A stretch of 16,706 bases of DNA from an uncultured Campylobacter sp. (GCA_943913625.1 CALTYW010000040.1:1-16706), one strand, 5' to 3'. Positions 1 to 6,412 are shown, counted from the first letter of the stretch. The notes: generated by a model from the sequence alone, not told the origin. Translations and numbers: made by a program.

Positions 1-396
1 CTCCTTGCCCTCGAGCCCCTTGGTGATGGAGCCGACCGGGTACACGTCGCACTTGCCGTATGTCTGGCCCTTCTCCCACACCGCCTCGGCGAGGAACGGC
101 TGGTCGATCACCGGGTTCGTGTTCGCCATGGTGAACACGGCAGTGAAGCCGCCCTTCGCGGCCGCTTCCGATCCGGTGGCAATCGTTTCGGTGTCCTCGC
201 GGCCCGGCTCGCGCAGGTGCACGTGCATGTCCACCAGCCCCGGCAGGAGCACGTTGCCGCCGCAGTCGCGCACCTCGTCGGCATCACTTTCGGTAAACGG
301 GGTGTCGCGGATGTCGGTGATCACGCCACCGTCGATACGCACATGCTTCTCATCCTCCCCGTACGGTCGAACGTTATTCAAAGCGAGGGTAGACAT
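1..396 (-). CDS. pyrC: Dihydroorotase, N-terminal part (cut by window edge)
   Basis: Cyclises N-carbamoyl-aspartate to dihydroorotate, the third step of UMP synthesis, in the cytoplasm. Only the first 132 residues are in the window. They carry the class I dihydroorotase signature DMHVHLREPG, with zinc-ligand histidines at about 58 and 60 and the substrate arginine at 62, then MANTNP at about 90-95. A full protein of this family has about 430-450 residues, so the catalytic C-terminal part lies beyond base 1. The ATG follows the pyrB stop with no gap (TAA-ATG). Its Shine-Dalgarno (AGGAAGGAG) lies inside the last codons of pyrB, so translation is probably coupled. Identification is secure. The state of the missing part cannot be judged. 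Confidence 0.96.
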   Translation of the reverse strand, partial: MSTLALNNVRPYGEDEKHVRIDGGVITDIRDTPFTESDADEVRDCGGNVLLPGLVDMHVHLREPGREDTETIATGSEAAAKGGFTAVFTMANTNPVIDQPFLAEAVWEKGQTYGKCDVYPVGSITKGLEGKE

Positions 397-1326
397 TTAC
401 GCTCCTTCCTCTCCGCTGGCCAGCAACGTGAACAGCACGGCCATTCGGGTGTACACACCGTTGGACACCTGGTTCAGCACCACGGCGTTGTCGCGGTCGG
501 CGACATCGAAGTTGATTTCCATGCCGCGCAGCATCGGACCCGGGTGCATGATCAGCGCGTCCGAGCCGATCCGGTCGGCGCGGTCCTTGCTTAAGCCGTA
601 GAGCGTGGCGTACTCGCGGTGCGAGGGGAAGAACCCGCCGTGCATGCGCTCGGCCTGCACGCGCAGCATCATCACCACGTCAACGTCGCCCTCCAAAGCT
701 TCGTCGAAGTCGTAGGCGATCTCGCACGGCCAGTGCTCCACGCCGGTGGGCATGAGCGTCGGCGGGGCCACCAGCGTGACGTGCGCGCCGAGGGCGTGCA
801 GCAGGTCCACGTTGGAGCGGGCGACGCGCGAGTGCAGCACGTCACCCACGATGAGCACGCGCTTGCCCGCGACGTCGCCGATGTGCTGGCGCATTGTCAC
901 CGCGTCCAAAAGCGCCTGGGTGGGGTGCTGGTGCTGGCCGTCGCCGGCGTTAATGATGCTGGTGCCCGGCAGCCACTGGGTCAGCAGCTGCGACGCGCCC
1001 GAGGCCGGGTGGCGCATGATGATGGCGTCTGCGCCGACCGCCGCGAGTGTGGCCGCGGTGTCTTTCAGCGACTCGCCTTTCTTCACGCTCGAGGAAGAGG
1101 CGGAAATGTTGATCACGTCCGCGCTCATCCACTTACCCGCAGTCTCGAAGGATGAGCGGGTGCGTGTGGAGTTCTCGTAGAACAGCGTCATCACGGTGCG
1201 GCCCCGCAGGGTCGGTAGCTTCTTAATTTCGCGGCCATCGAGCGCTTCGCGGAAGCTGTCGGCCTCGTCCATGATCCCCACGATCTCCTCGCGGGACAGG
1301 CCTGCGATATCGATGAGGTGTTTCAT
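397..1326 (-). CDS. pyrB: Aspartate carbamoyltransferase catalytic chain
   Basis: Condenses carbamoyl phosphate with aspartate to N-carbamoyl-aspartate, the committed step of pyrimidine synthesis. The 309-residue length is normal for the catalytic chain. Visible motifs are STRTR at 53-57 (carbamoyl-phosphate binding), SSSVKKGES around 78-86 (the Ser/Lys loop donated to the neighbouring subunit), HPASG at 106-110, QHQHPTQALLD at 131-141 and HPGPMLRG at 261-268. No regulatory chain gene (pyrI) is beside it, so feedback probably acts through PyrR. The start abuts the pyrR stop (TAA-ATG), with AAGGAGG upstream inside pyrR. It is the middle gene of pyrR-pyrB-pyrC. Confidence 0.98.
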   Translation of the reverse strand: MKHLIDIAGLSREEIVGIMDEADSFREALDGREIKKLPTLRGRTVMTLFYENSTRTRSSFETAGKWMSADVINISASSSSVKKGESLKDTAATLAAVGADAIIMRHPASGASQLLTQWLPGTSIINAGDGQHQHPTQALLDAVTMRQHIGDVAGKRVLIVGDVLHSRVARSNVDLLHALGAHVTLVAPPTLMPTGVEHWPCEIAYDFDEALEGDVDVVMMLRVQAERMHGGFFPSHREYATLYGLSKDRADRIGSDALIMHPGPMLRGMEINFDVADRDNAVVLNQVSNGVYTRMAVLFTLLASGEEGA

Positions 1327-1896
1327 TTATGCCTCCTTCGCGCCGCGCGTCAGCGTCACGCCGTCCGCGCCGTCCAGAGGGGCCAACGCGACGGTGACGT
1401 CCTCTTCCTTCGACGTCGGGATGTTCTTGCCCACGTAATCCGCGCGGATCGGCAGCTCGCGGTGGCCGCGGTCCACAAGCACGGCGAGCTGGATGGCGCG
1501 CGGGCGGCCGATGTCGCGCAGGCTGTCGAGCGCTGCGCGGATCGTGCGGCCGGAGTACAGCACGTCATCGACCAAAATGACCACGGCGCCGTTGATGTCG
1601 CCGGGGATTTGCGTGGGGCGAAGCGCGCGATGCGGTTTGTCGCGCAAGTCGTCGCGGTACAAGGTGACGTCGAGGCTGCCCACGGGCACTGCCACGCCTG
1701 AAAATTCTTCGACCGCCGCCGCGATGCGCTGCGCAAGCGGCACACCTCCGGAAGGAATCCCCAGCAGCATTACCTGGGGGCTTTCGCTGGAATCCAGCGC
1801 GGTCTTCTCAATGATCTGGTGCGCGATGCGTGCGATTGTCCGGCCCACGTCTTGAGCATTCAAAAGCTCAACCGTCGACCGATCTGTGTCACTCAT
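1327..1896 (-). CDS. pyrR: PyrR, pyr operon regulator / uracil phosphoribosyltransferase
   Basis: A 189-residue PRTase-fold protein that, in its family, binds pyr mRNA when UMP is abundant and may also make UMP from uracil and PRPP. The PRPP-binding motif VILVDDVLYSGRT is at about 106-118. The PyrR-typical stretch VDRGHRELPIRADYVGKNIP is at about 141-160, and the GIPSGGVPLA loop at about 46-55. It is the first gene of the operon and has a strong GGAGG 4 bases before its ATG. That site lies next to a stem-loop resembling the PyrR recognition element (see 1908-1927), so autoregulation is likely. The divergent epimerase gene starts 131 bases away. Confidence 0.97.
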   Translation of the reverse strand: MSDTDRSTVELLNAQDVGRTIARIAHQIIEKTALDSSESPQVMLLGIPSGGVPLAQRIAAAVEEFSGVAVPVGSLDVTLYRDDLRDKPHRALRPTQIPGDINGAVVILVDDVLYSGRTIRAALDSLRDIGRPRAIQLAVLVDRGHRELPIRADYVGKNIPTSKEEDVTVALAPLDGADGVTLTRGAKEA

Positions 1897-1907
1897 CGAA
1901 CCTCCTT

Positions 1908-1927
1908 CCCCGCCTCACAGTGCGGAA
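1908..1927 (-). promoter_or_regulatory. Candidate PyrR-binding stem-loop at the pyrR ribosome-binding site
   Basis: On the minus strand the leader reads CCGC-A-C-UGUGA-G-GCGG. Bases 1925-1922 pair with 1913-1910, A1921 is bulged, C1920 pairs with G1914, and the loop is UGUGA (1919-1915). CUGUGAGGC fits the known PyrR loop consensus, CNGNGAGGY. The 3' arm runs directly into GGAAGGAGG, the Shine-Dalgarno of pyrR. No second terminator hairpin with a U-tract is seen before the gene. This fits PyrR blocking translation initiation, as proposed for mycobacteria, rather than Bacillus-type attenuation. Binding itself is inferred. Confidence 0.62.
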
Positions 1928-1955
1928 TTTAAAGGATGTGATGGAACCGTTAGCC

Positions 1956-1984
1956 AGACTAGTCCATCGCGGCCTGATGTGTAC
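1956..1984 (-). promoter_or_regulatory. Possible pyrR-pyrB-pyrC promoter
   Basis: A TAGTCT hexamer (minus strand, 1961-1956) could be a -10 box. A weak -35 (GTACAC, 1984-1979) sits 17 bases upstream. Transcription would then start near 1949, giving a leader of about 53 bases that contains the whole PyrR-type stem-loop. TAACGG just downstream is an alternative -10. The match is poor and rests mainly on position. Confidence 0.3.
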
Positions 1985-1987
1985 CCT
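1982..1987 (+). promoter_or_regulatory. Possible -10 box of the epimerase gene
   Basis: TACCCT preceded by TGTG resembles the extended -10 common in corynebacteria (TG upstream of TANNNT). Transcription would start around 1994, about 34 bases before the ATG at 2028 and upstream of its AAAGGA site. No convincing -35 is seen. It would overlap the divergent pyrR promoter region. Confidence 0.35.
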
Positions 1988-2027
1988 CGGCGCAGTACAA
2001 AAATTCAGCCGCCGCAAAGGAACATCA

Positions 2028-3371
2028 ATGGGTATCGCTGCCTCTTATGCACTCCCCTTCCCCCGCGAAACCGTCTGGGAGTGGCACGCCCGCCCAGGCG
2101 CCGTTACCCGCCTAACCCCCGGGTTCCTGCCCATGCAGGTGACGCAGGAGGCGCGCAGCCTCCGAAACGGCGTGACCACGTTCTCTTTGCCCGCCGGACA
2201 GAAGTGGGTCGCCCAGCACGACGACACCTTCTACATCCCCGGCACACAATTCGTGGACTACGCCGCCAACCAGCCCCTCAAGGCCGCCACCAACTGGCGG
2301 CACACGCACCGCTTCGAGGATTCGGGCGAGGGCACATTGCTTATCGACGATGTCCGGGCCAACCTCCCCGAACCCATCCTCCGCCCGGCTTGGGCCTACC
2401 GCCAACGCCAACTGCTCGACGACTTGAGCTTCATCGACTCACTGCCGGAAACCGAGCAGTTGGTAGTGGCGATGACCGGTTCTTCCGGTTTGGTGGGCAC
2501 CCACCTGCGAGCGCAGCTGACCACCGCCGGCCACCACGTGATCCAGCTGGTGCGCGGCGAGGCCGGGCCGGGGCAGCGCCACTGGGACATGGACAACCCT
2601 GCGGCGGACTTGCTCGAGGGTGTCGATGCCGTGGTCCACATCGCCGGCGAATCCATCATGGGGCGCTTCACCGAGGAGAAGAAGCGCAAAATTGAGCAGT
2701 CGCGCGTCGAGCCAACACGAAAGTTGGCGACGCTCGCCGCCGACTCCGGAGTGCGCACATTCGTCTCCGCCTCCGCCGTTGGTTACTACGGCACCGATGC
2801 CGGCGAGCGCAAGCATGTGGAAAGCGACGGCCCGGGCGACGGCTTCCTCGCAGAAGTGTGCGCGAAGTGGGAGGAAGCCTCCCACGCTGGCGCGCGGGAT
2901 GGGAGCCAACATGACATGCGCGTGGTGAATATCCGCACGGGGCTCACATTGTCGTCGGCAGGCGGGCTGCTGCCTGTGCTGAAGGCTTCCGTCGCCACTG
3001 GCATGTCCGCCCGCTTCGGCGGCGGCGACTTCTGGATGAGCTGGATCGCACTCGATGATCTAACCGACATGTACATGCGCGCGCTTGTCGACGAATCGGT
3101 GACCGGACCAATCAACGCCACCGCCCCGAACCCGGTGACCAACGACGACATGTCCGCCACTCTCGCCCGCCTCATGCACCGCCCGGATTTCCTGTCCATC
3201 CCGAGGTTCGGGCCGAAACTGATCCTCGGTGCGGAGGGTGCGCAAGAACTCGCACTTGCGAACCAGCGGGTAGTTCCCGCCGAGGCCGAATCCCGCGGCT
3301 GGAATTTCCGCTACCCGACCCTCGAAGCGGCACTTCGCCACGAACTGGGCCGCGAGGAGCTGCTCGGCTAA
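2028..3371 (+). CDS. SRPBCC domain fused to TIGR01777 (YfcH-like) SDR epimerase
   Basis: A 447-residue two-domain protein of unknown substrate. Residues 1 to about 145 look like an SRPBCC/polyketide-cyclase-type ligand-binding fold (opening YALPFPRETVWEWHARPGA). Residues 149-444 are an extended-SDR NAD(P)-binding epimerase of the TIGR01777/YfcH family. Its features are the Rossmann motif TGSSGLVG (150-157), VVHIAGESIMG (202-212), SASAVGYYG (247-255; catalytic-type Tyr) and a C-terminal DUF1731 region from about 398. The frame is open back to 1830, but that part runs antisense through pyrR. The ATG at 2028 has AAAGGA 7 bases upstream and is the natural domain start. E. coli YfcH has only the epimerase part. 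No membrane segment is seen. Confidence 0.9.
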   Translation: MGIAASYALPFPRETVWEWHARPGAVTRLTPGFLPMQVTQEARSLRNGVTTFSLPAGQKWVAQHDDTFYIPGTQFVDYAANQPLKAATNWRHTHRFEDSGEGTLLIDDVRANLPEPILRPAWAYRQRQLLDDLSFIDSLPETEQLVVAMTGSSGLVGTHLRAQLTTAGHHVIQLVRGEAGPGQRHWDMDNPAADLLEGVDAVVHIAGESIMGRFTEEKKRKIEQSRVEPTRKLATLAADSGVRTFVSASAVGYYGTDAGERKHVESDGPGDGFLAEVCAKWEEASHAGARDGSQHDMRVVNIRTGLTLSSAGGLLPVLKASVATGMSARFGGGDFWMSWIALDDLTDMYMRALVDESVTGPINATAPNPVTNDDMSATLARLMHRPDFLSIPRFGPKLILGAEGAQELALANQRVVPAEAESRGWNFRYPTLEAALRHELGREELLG

Positions 3372-3377
3372 ACGCAA

Positions 3378-3400
3378 CCTGCGGCGGGTAGGGTCGCAGG
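3378..3400 (+). promoter_or_regulatory. Leaderless-type promoter of ybjN pair inside a 6-bp hairpin
   Basis: TAGGGT (3389-3394) fits the actinobacterial -10 pattern TANNNT and lies exactly 7 bases before the GTG at 3402, so the transcript would begin at or next to the start codon. The box sits in the 11-base loop of a perfect inverted repeat, CCTGCG (3378-3383) with CGCAGG (3395-3400). There is no real Shine-Dalgarno before the GTG. The hairpin could instead be a weak terminator for the epimerase gene, but no T-tract follows it. No clear -35 was found. Confidence 0.45.
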
Positions 3401-3401
3401 C

Positions 3402-3869
3402 GTGACTACAGAACAGACCACTCCCGATTCAGGCAACGCGGTCCTCGACGTGACGGCCGACTCCGTCGCCGCCATCTTCGAGGAGGAAAACCTCGAGCAC
3501 CGCGTCGAGGGCGAGGGCGACGCACGCATCGTCCGCTCCGGCTTCATCAACGCCGCCATTGTGGTGGCCCAGGACACCGACCATCTCGTATTCGAGGCGC
3601 TGTGGCGCGGCCAAATCCCCCGCGACGCCGCCGCCCAGCTCCTGTTCACCATCAACGAGCACAACCAGACCCACTTCGCCCCGACGCTGCGCTTCTTCGA
3701 GCAGGACAACCACCTCGCTGTCAGCGCCATCCGCTCGATGGACATCACCCACGGCGCGTCGTTCAACCAGCTCGGCGCGTTCATCGTCAGCTCGATCGAA
3801 GCCACCTTGGAGGCGTTCGCGTTTCTCAGCGCCTCCTTCCCCGCCGCCGTCACCTGGGAGGAGCAGTAA
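3402..3869 (+). CDS. YbjN-domain protein, first of a tandem pair
   Basis: A 155-residue soluble protein with the YbjN fold (a putative type III secretion chaperone-like sensory transduction family). Seen here are a short alpha segment VAAIFEEENLEHRVEGEGDARIV..., a beta-rich middle (FINAAIVVAQ, HLVFEALWRG), the family-typical LLFTINEHNQTHFAPTLRFFEQDNHLAVSAIRSMD (about 80-115) and a C-terminal helix. It has no signal peptide or membrane segment. The GTG is the only plausible start: it lies 30 bases after the epimerase stop and 7 bases after a -10-like TAGGGT. The next gene begins 2 bases after its stop, so the two form a unit. The biochemical function of actinobacterial YbjN proteins is not established. 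Confidence 0.88.
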   Translation: MTTEQTTPDSGNAVLDVTADSVAAIFEEENLEHRVEGEGDARIVRSGFINAAIVVAQDTDHLVFEALWRGQIPRDAAAQLLFTINEHNQTHFAPTLRFFEQDNHLAVSAIRSMDITHGASFNQLGAFIVSSIEATLEAFAFLSASFPAAVTWEEQ

Positions 3870-3871
3870 CC

Positions 3872-4336
3872 ATGGACGCACAAACTTCTACCCCGACCCA
3901 AGTCACCATCGACCGCCTCATCGCCGCGATGGCGGCACAGGGTGTCGACGTCTCCGACGACCCGACTGGACGCGCAGCCCACGCCGTAGTGAAGGGCTAC
4001 AACCTACTTTTCGTGCTACTGGACTCGGTGCTGATCACCCGCGCAGACTCGCAGACTGACACGCCCGCAGACTCCCCCGACGCCACGCTGTACCTCGGCG
4101 CGAATCAGGTCAATAGCGCGTATCTAGACGCCCGCGCGCTCGTGGTGAACAAGACGGAGAACATCGTCGTTCGTACGGAAAACGACATCCCAGTCGGCGC
4201 TGGCTTGAACGACGAGCAATTGGCCACAGCCCTCAAACGCGCCGTCGACGGCGTTCTGGAGGCGCAGGACGCGATGGTGGCGATGGTGGAGGAAATTGGC
4301 AAGCAGCGCGAGCAACTCGAGCAGGACAACAGTTAG
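3872..4336 (+). CDS. YbjN-domain protein, second of a tandem pair
   Basis: A 154-residue soluble protein distantly related to its upstream neighbour. The order is an N-terminal helix (IDRLIAAMAAQGVDV), beta strands (LLFVLLDSVLITRAD), a polar linker rich in Asp/Thr/Pro at about 56-68 (DSQTDTPADSPD), strands ARALVVNKTENIVVRTENDIPVG and a long C-terminal helix from about 112 ending EEIGKQREQLEQ, which may be a coiled coil. The ATG is preceded by GGAGGAG inside the end of the first ybjN, and the genes are 2 bases apart, so co-translation is likely. The two may form a heteromer, by inference from pairing. It ends convergently with ppk2, 18 bases away. Confidence 0.85.
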   Translation: MDAQTSTPTQVTIDRLIAAMAAQGVDVSDDPTGRAAHAVVKGYNLLFVLLDSVLITRADSQTDTPADSPDATLYLGANQVNSAYLDARALVVNKTENIVVRTENDIPVGAGLNDEQLATALKRAVDGVLEAQDAMVAMVEEIGKQREQLEQDNS

Positions 4337-4343
4337 CGCCCCA

Positions 4344-4366
4344 GCGCGCTCGCGCTAGGAGCGCGC
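4344..4366. terminator. Possible bidirectional hairpin between convergent genes
   Basis: GCGCGCT (4344-4350) pairs perfectly with AGCGCGC (4360-4366) around a 9-base loop. It lies just after the second ybjN stop, and the ppk2 stop codon is in the loop. It is the only stem-loop at this convergent end. Neither side has a T-tract, so it is not a classical intrinsic terminator. Confidence 0.35.
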
Positions 4367-5197
4367 CAAGCGCTCCAACTCCACATCCTGATCGAAGTCG
4401 GGCTTGGGCCACGACAGATCCAACGACTCCAACGCGTCGTACAGCAAGGTCTTCACCACCGTGCGGCAGTACTTCTTGTTATCGGACGGGATGCAATACC
4501 ACGGAGCAACATCGGTGGACGTGCGCGTCATGGCGATCTGGTAGGCGGCCATGTACTGGCTCCACAGCTTGCGGTCGTCGATGTCGCCCGGGTTGTACTT
4601 CCAGTGCTTGTCCTCGCGCAGAATGCGCTTTTCCAGGTTTTGCGCCTGGAACTCACGCGAGATGTGCGGCATGACCTTAATGATCTTGGTGCCGCGGGCT
4701 GCAATCTCGTTTTCAAACTCGACGATCGCGCCGTAGCGGCGCTCAATCTCTTCCGGCGGCGCCATCTGCTTCACGCGCTGCACCAGCACGTCTTCGTAGT
4801 GGGAGCGGTCGAACACGCTCACCATGCCCGGCTCCGGCAGGTGGGGGTAGAAGCGCCACAAGAAATCGTGGGCCGCCTCTTCCTCCGTCGGGCGCCCGAA
4901 CGCCTTGACGTGGACTCCCTGCAAATCCATGTTTGCACCGACGACGTGGCGCACGATGCCACCCTTGCCGGAAGTGTCCATGCCCTGGAGCACCAGCAAG
5001 ATGGAACCGGCGTTCTCGTTGCCGGCGCGGCCGTTGGCGTAGAGGCACTCCTGCAGCTCGTCGATCTCCGTGTCGTATTCGTCGAACGCGTCATCCACGT
5101 CCGACACCCCGGGGGTGGCCTTCGGGTCCACGTCGTCGATCTGAAAATCAGGGCCGACCTTGAATTGCTTCGCTTCTTCGATGGACACCTTGGCCAT
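4355..5197 (-). CDS. ppk2: PPK2-family polyphosphate:nucleotide phosphotransferase
   Basis: Transfers phosphate between polyphosphate and nucleotides in the cytoplasm. The 280-residue single-domain protein has Walker A GMDTSGKGG at 72-80, Walker B FDRSHYEDVLV at 129-139 and a lid region REDKHWKY at 184-191. The SHYEDVLV form of Walker B, as opposed to the SWYNRA form of the classical ADP/GDP-type enzymes, suggests the branch that includes AMP/ADP-phosphorylating members. That subclass call is from memory and not certain. It starts 7 bases after nusB, with AAGGAG overlapping the nusB stop codon, and is the last gene of the long minus-strand run. The stretch around 25-45 is acidic. Confidence 0.93.
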   Translation of the reverse strand: MAKVSIEEAKQFKVGPDFQIDDVDPKATPGVSDVDDAFDEYDTEIDELQECLYANGRAGNENAGSILLVLQGMDTSGKGGIVRHVVGANMDLQGVHVKAFGRPTEEEAAHDFLWRFYPHLPEPGMVSVFDRSHYEDVLVQRVKQMAPPEEIERRYGAIVEFENEIAARGTKIIKVMPHISREFQAQNLEKRILREDKHWKYNPGDIDDRKLWSQYMAAYQIAMTRTSTDVAPWYCIPSDNKKYCRTVVKTLLYDALESLDLSWPKPDFDQDVELERLARS

Positions 5198-5204
5198 GGG
5201 GGTT

Positions 5205-5849
5205 CTACTCCTTGGATTCGTCGTCGCCGGCGGCGGAAATGTCTTCGGTGCTCTCGGCTACTTGGGCGGCCTCGGAGGGCAGTGCGCCCTCCGCATCCTC
5301 CGCCGGTGCGGCTTCGGAGGCGGTATCGGGGTGCAAGGAATCGTCGTCAAGCAACGGCTTTTCGTCGACCTGGAACGCGTCCTCTGCTTCCTCACTGGAG
5401 AAGGGAGCCTCCGGCGACAGCTGCTGCGCGATAGCGTCGAGCGTGACGTGGATGTACGGAGCGGCGTTGGCGCCGGAGTACTCCGAGGCCATCTCCACGC
5501 CCTCCTTAATCGAAATCGGCGCGTCCACCTCGTCGTTGAAGAGGATCTCCCACGCCGCGACACGCAAAATCTGACGGTCAACGGCTGGGATGCGGAACAG
5601 CTCCCAATCCTTGGTCAGGTTGCGTTCGATAGCATCGTCGAGGTCGTCGAGCTTTTGCGCGGCACCGTCGACGATCTGGCGGGTGTAGTCAGCGATCGGC
5701 GCAACAGCGTTGTCCGGGTCGCGCGAGAGCTCGATGCGGTCCTCAACGATCGCAACCGGGTCAATGTCGCGGGTTTCCGCCTCGAAGAGAATGTCGACTG
5801 CCCTGCGGCGTGCCCGGTATCGGGCACCGTGTCGCTTGTAATCGGGCAT
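5205..5849 (-). CDS. nusB: Transcription antitermination factor NusB with acidic tail
   Basis: Binds boxA RNA with NusE (ribosomal protein S10) to promote antitermination on rRNA operons. Residues 1 to about 145 form the NusB fold: RRRAVDILFEAE (about 14-25), YTRQIVDG (55-62), WELFRIPAVDRQILRVAAWEIL (82-103) and APISIKEGVEMASEYSG (110-126). Residues 146-214 are an extra low-complexity tail with 23 Asp/Glu and only 2 Lys. Usual NusB proteins have about 140-160 residues, so 214 is long. The tail is probably disordered. The ATG overlaps the efp stop by one base (TAATG), implying translational coupling. Confidence 0.96.
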   Translation of the reverse strand: MPDYKRHGARYRARRRAVDILFEAETRDIDPVAIVEDRIELSRDPDNAVAPIADYTRQIVDGAAQKLDDLDDAIERNLTKDWELFRIPAVDRQILRVAAWEILFNDEVDAPISIKEGVEMASEYSGANAAPYIHVTLDAIAQQLSPEAPFSSEEAEDAFQVDEKPLLDDDSLHPDTASEAAPAEDAEGALPSEAAQVAESTEDISAAGDDESKE

Positions 5850-6412
5850 TAGTTGTTCACGCGGGAGAGGTACTCACCGGTGCGGGTGTCCACCTTCACC
5901 ACGTTGCCGGTCTCCAGGAACAGCGGCACCTGGATCTCCGCGCCCGTCTCCAGCGTCGCCGGCTTGGTGCCGCCGGTGGAGCGGTCGCCCTGTAGACCCG
6001 GCTCCGTGTGCTCGATCTTCAGGTCCACGGAGATCGGCAGCTCGGCGAAGAGTGCATCGCCCTCGTGGAAGGAGACCTGCACACGCATGTTCTCCAGCAG
6101 GAAGCGCGCGGCGTCTCCAAACTTGTCGGCAGAAAGCTCGTACTGCTCGTACGTCTTGTCGTCCATGACCACGTAGTTCTGGCCGTCGTTGTACAGGTAG
6201 GTCATGTCGCGGCGGTCCACCGTCGCGGTCTCCACCTTCACGCCGGCGTTGAATGTCTTGTCAACGGTCTTGCCGGTGACAACATCCTTCAGCTTCGTGC
6301 GGACGAAAGCCGGGCCCTTGCCGGGCTTGACGTGCTGGAACTCGATGATCTGCTGCAGCTTGCCCTCGTTCTTGAGCACAAGGCCGTTCTTGAAATCGGC
6401 GGTGGTTGCCAT
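5849..6412 (-). CDS. efp: Translation elongation factor P
   Basis: Relieves ribosome stalling at consecutive prolines by binding between the P and E sites. The 187-residue length is normal, with three beta domains: KOW-like N-domain 1-65, OB domain about 68-125, C-terminal domain 130-187. The tip loop is PGKGP (30-34) with Lys32 at the position modified in other bacteria. The palindromic PGKGP loop marks the actinobacterial EF-P subfamily, described in C. glutamicum as working without lysine modification. No epmA/epmB or other modification gene lies nearby, in agreement. The start has GAGGAAGG upstream. The gene follows pepQ with a 56-base gap that may hold a promoter. Confidence 0.98.
   Translation of the reverse strand: MATTADFKNGLVLKNEGKLQQIIEFQHVKPGKGPAFVRTKLKDVVTGKTVDKTFNAGVKVETATVDRRDMTYLYNDGQNYVVMDDKTYEQYELSADKFGDAARFLLENMRVQVSFHEGDALFAELPISVDLKIEHTEPGLQGDRSTGGTKPATLETGAEIQVPLFLETGNVVKVDTRTGEYLSRVNN

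Noticed and set aside
1830..2027. 66-codon upstream extension of the epimerase frame
   Set aside because: It runs antisense through the start of pyrR and through the shared promoter region. The ATG at 2028 has AAAGGA and begins the SRPBCC domain.
1897..2027. Bacillus-type transcription attenuator before pyrR
   Set aside because: Only one stem-loop is present, it lies at the ribosome site, and no terminator hairpin with a U-tract can be drawn in the short leader.
3602..3871. In-frame upstream extension of the second ybjN gene (to 244 residues)
   Set aside because: It overlaps the first ybjN in another frame and is Arg/Pro/His-rich. The ATG at 3872 has GGAGGAG and starts the YbjN fold.
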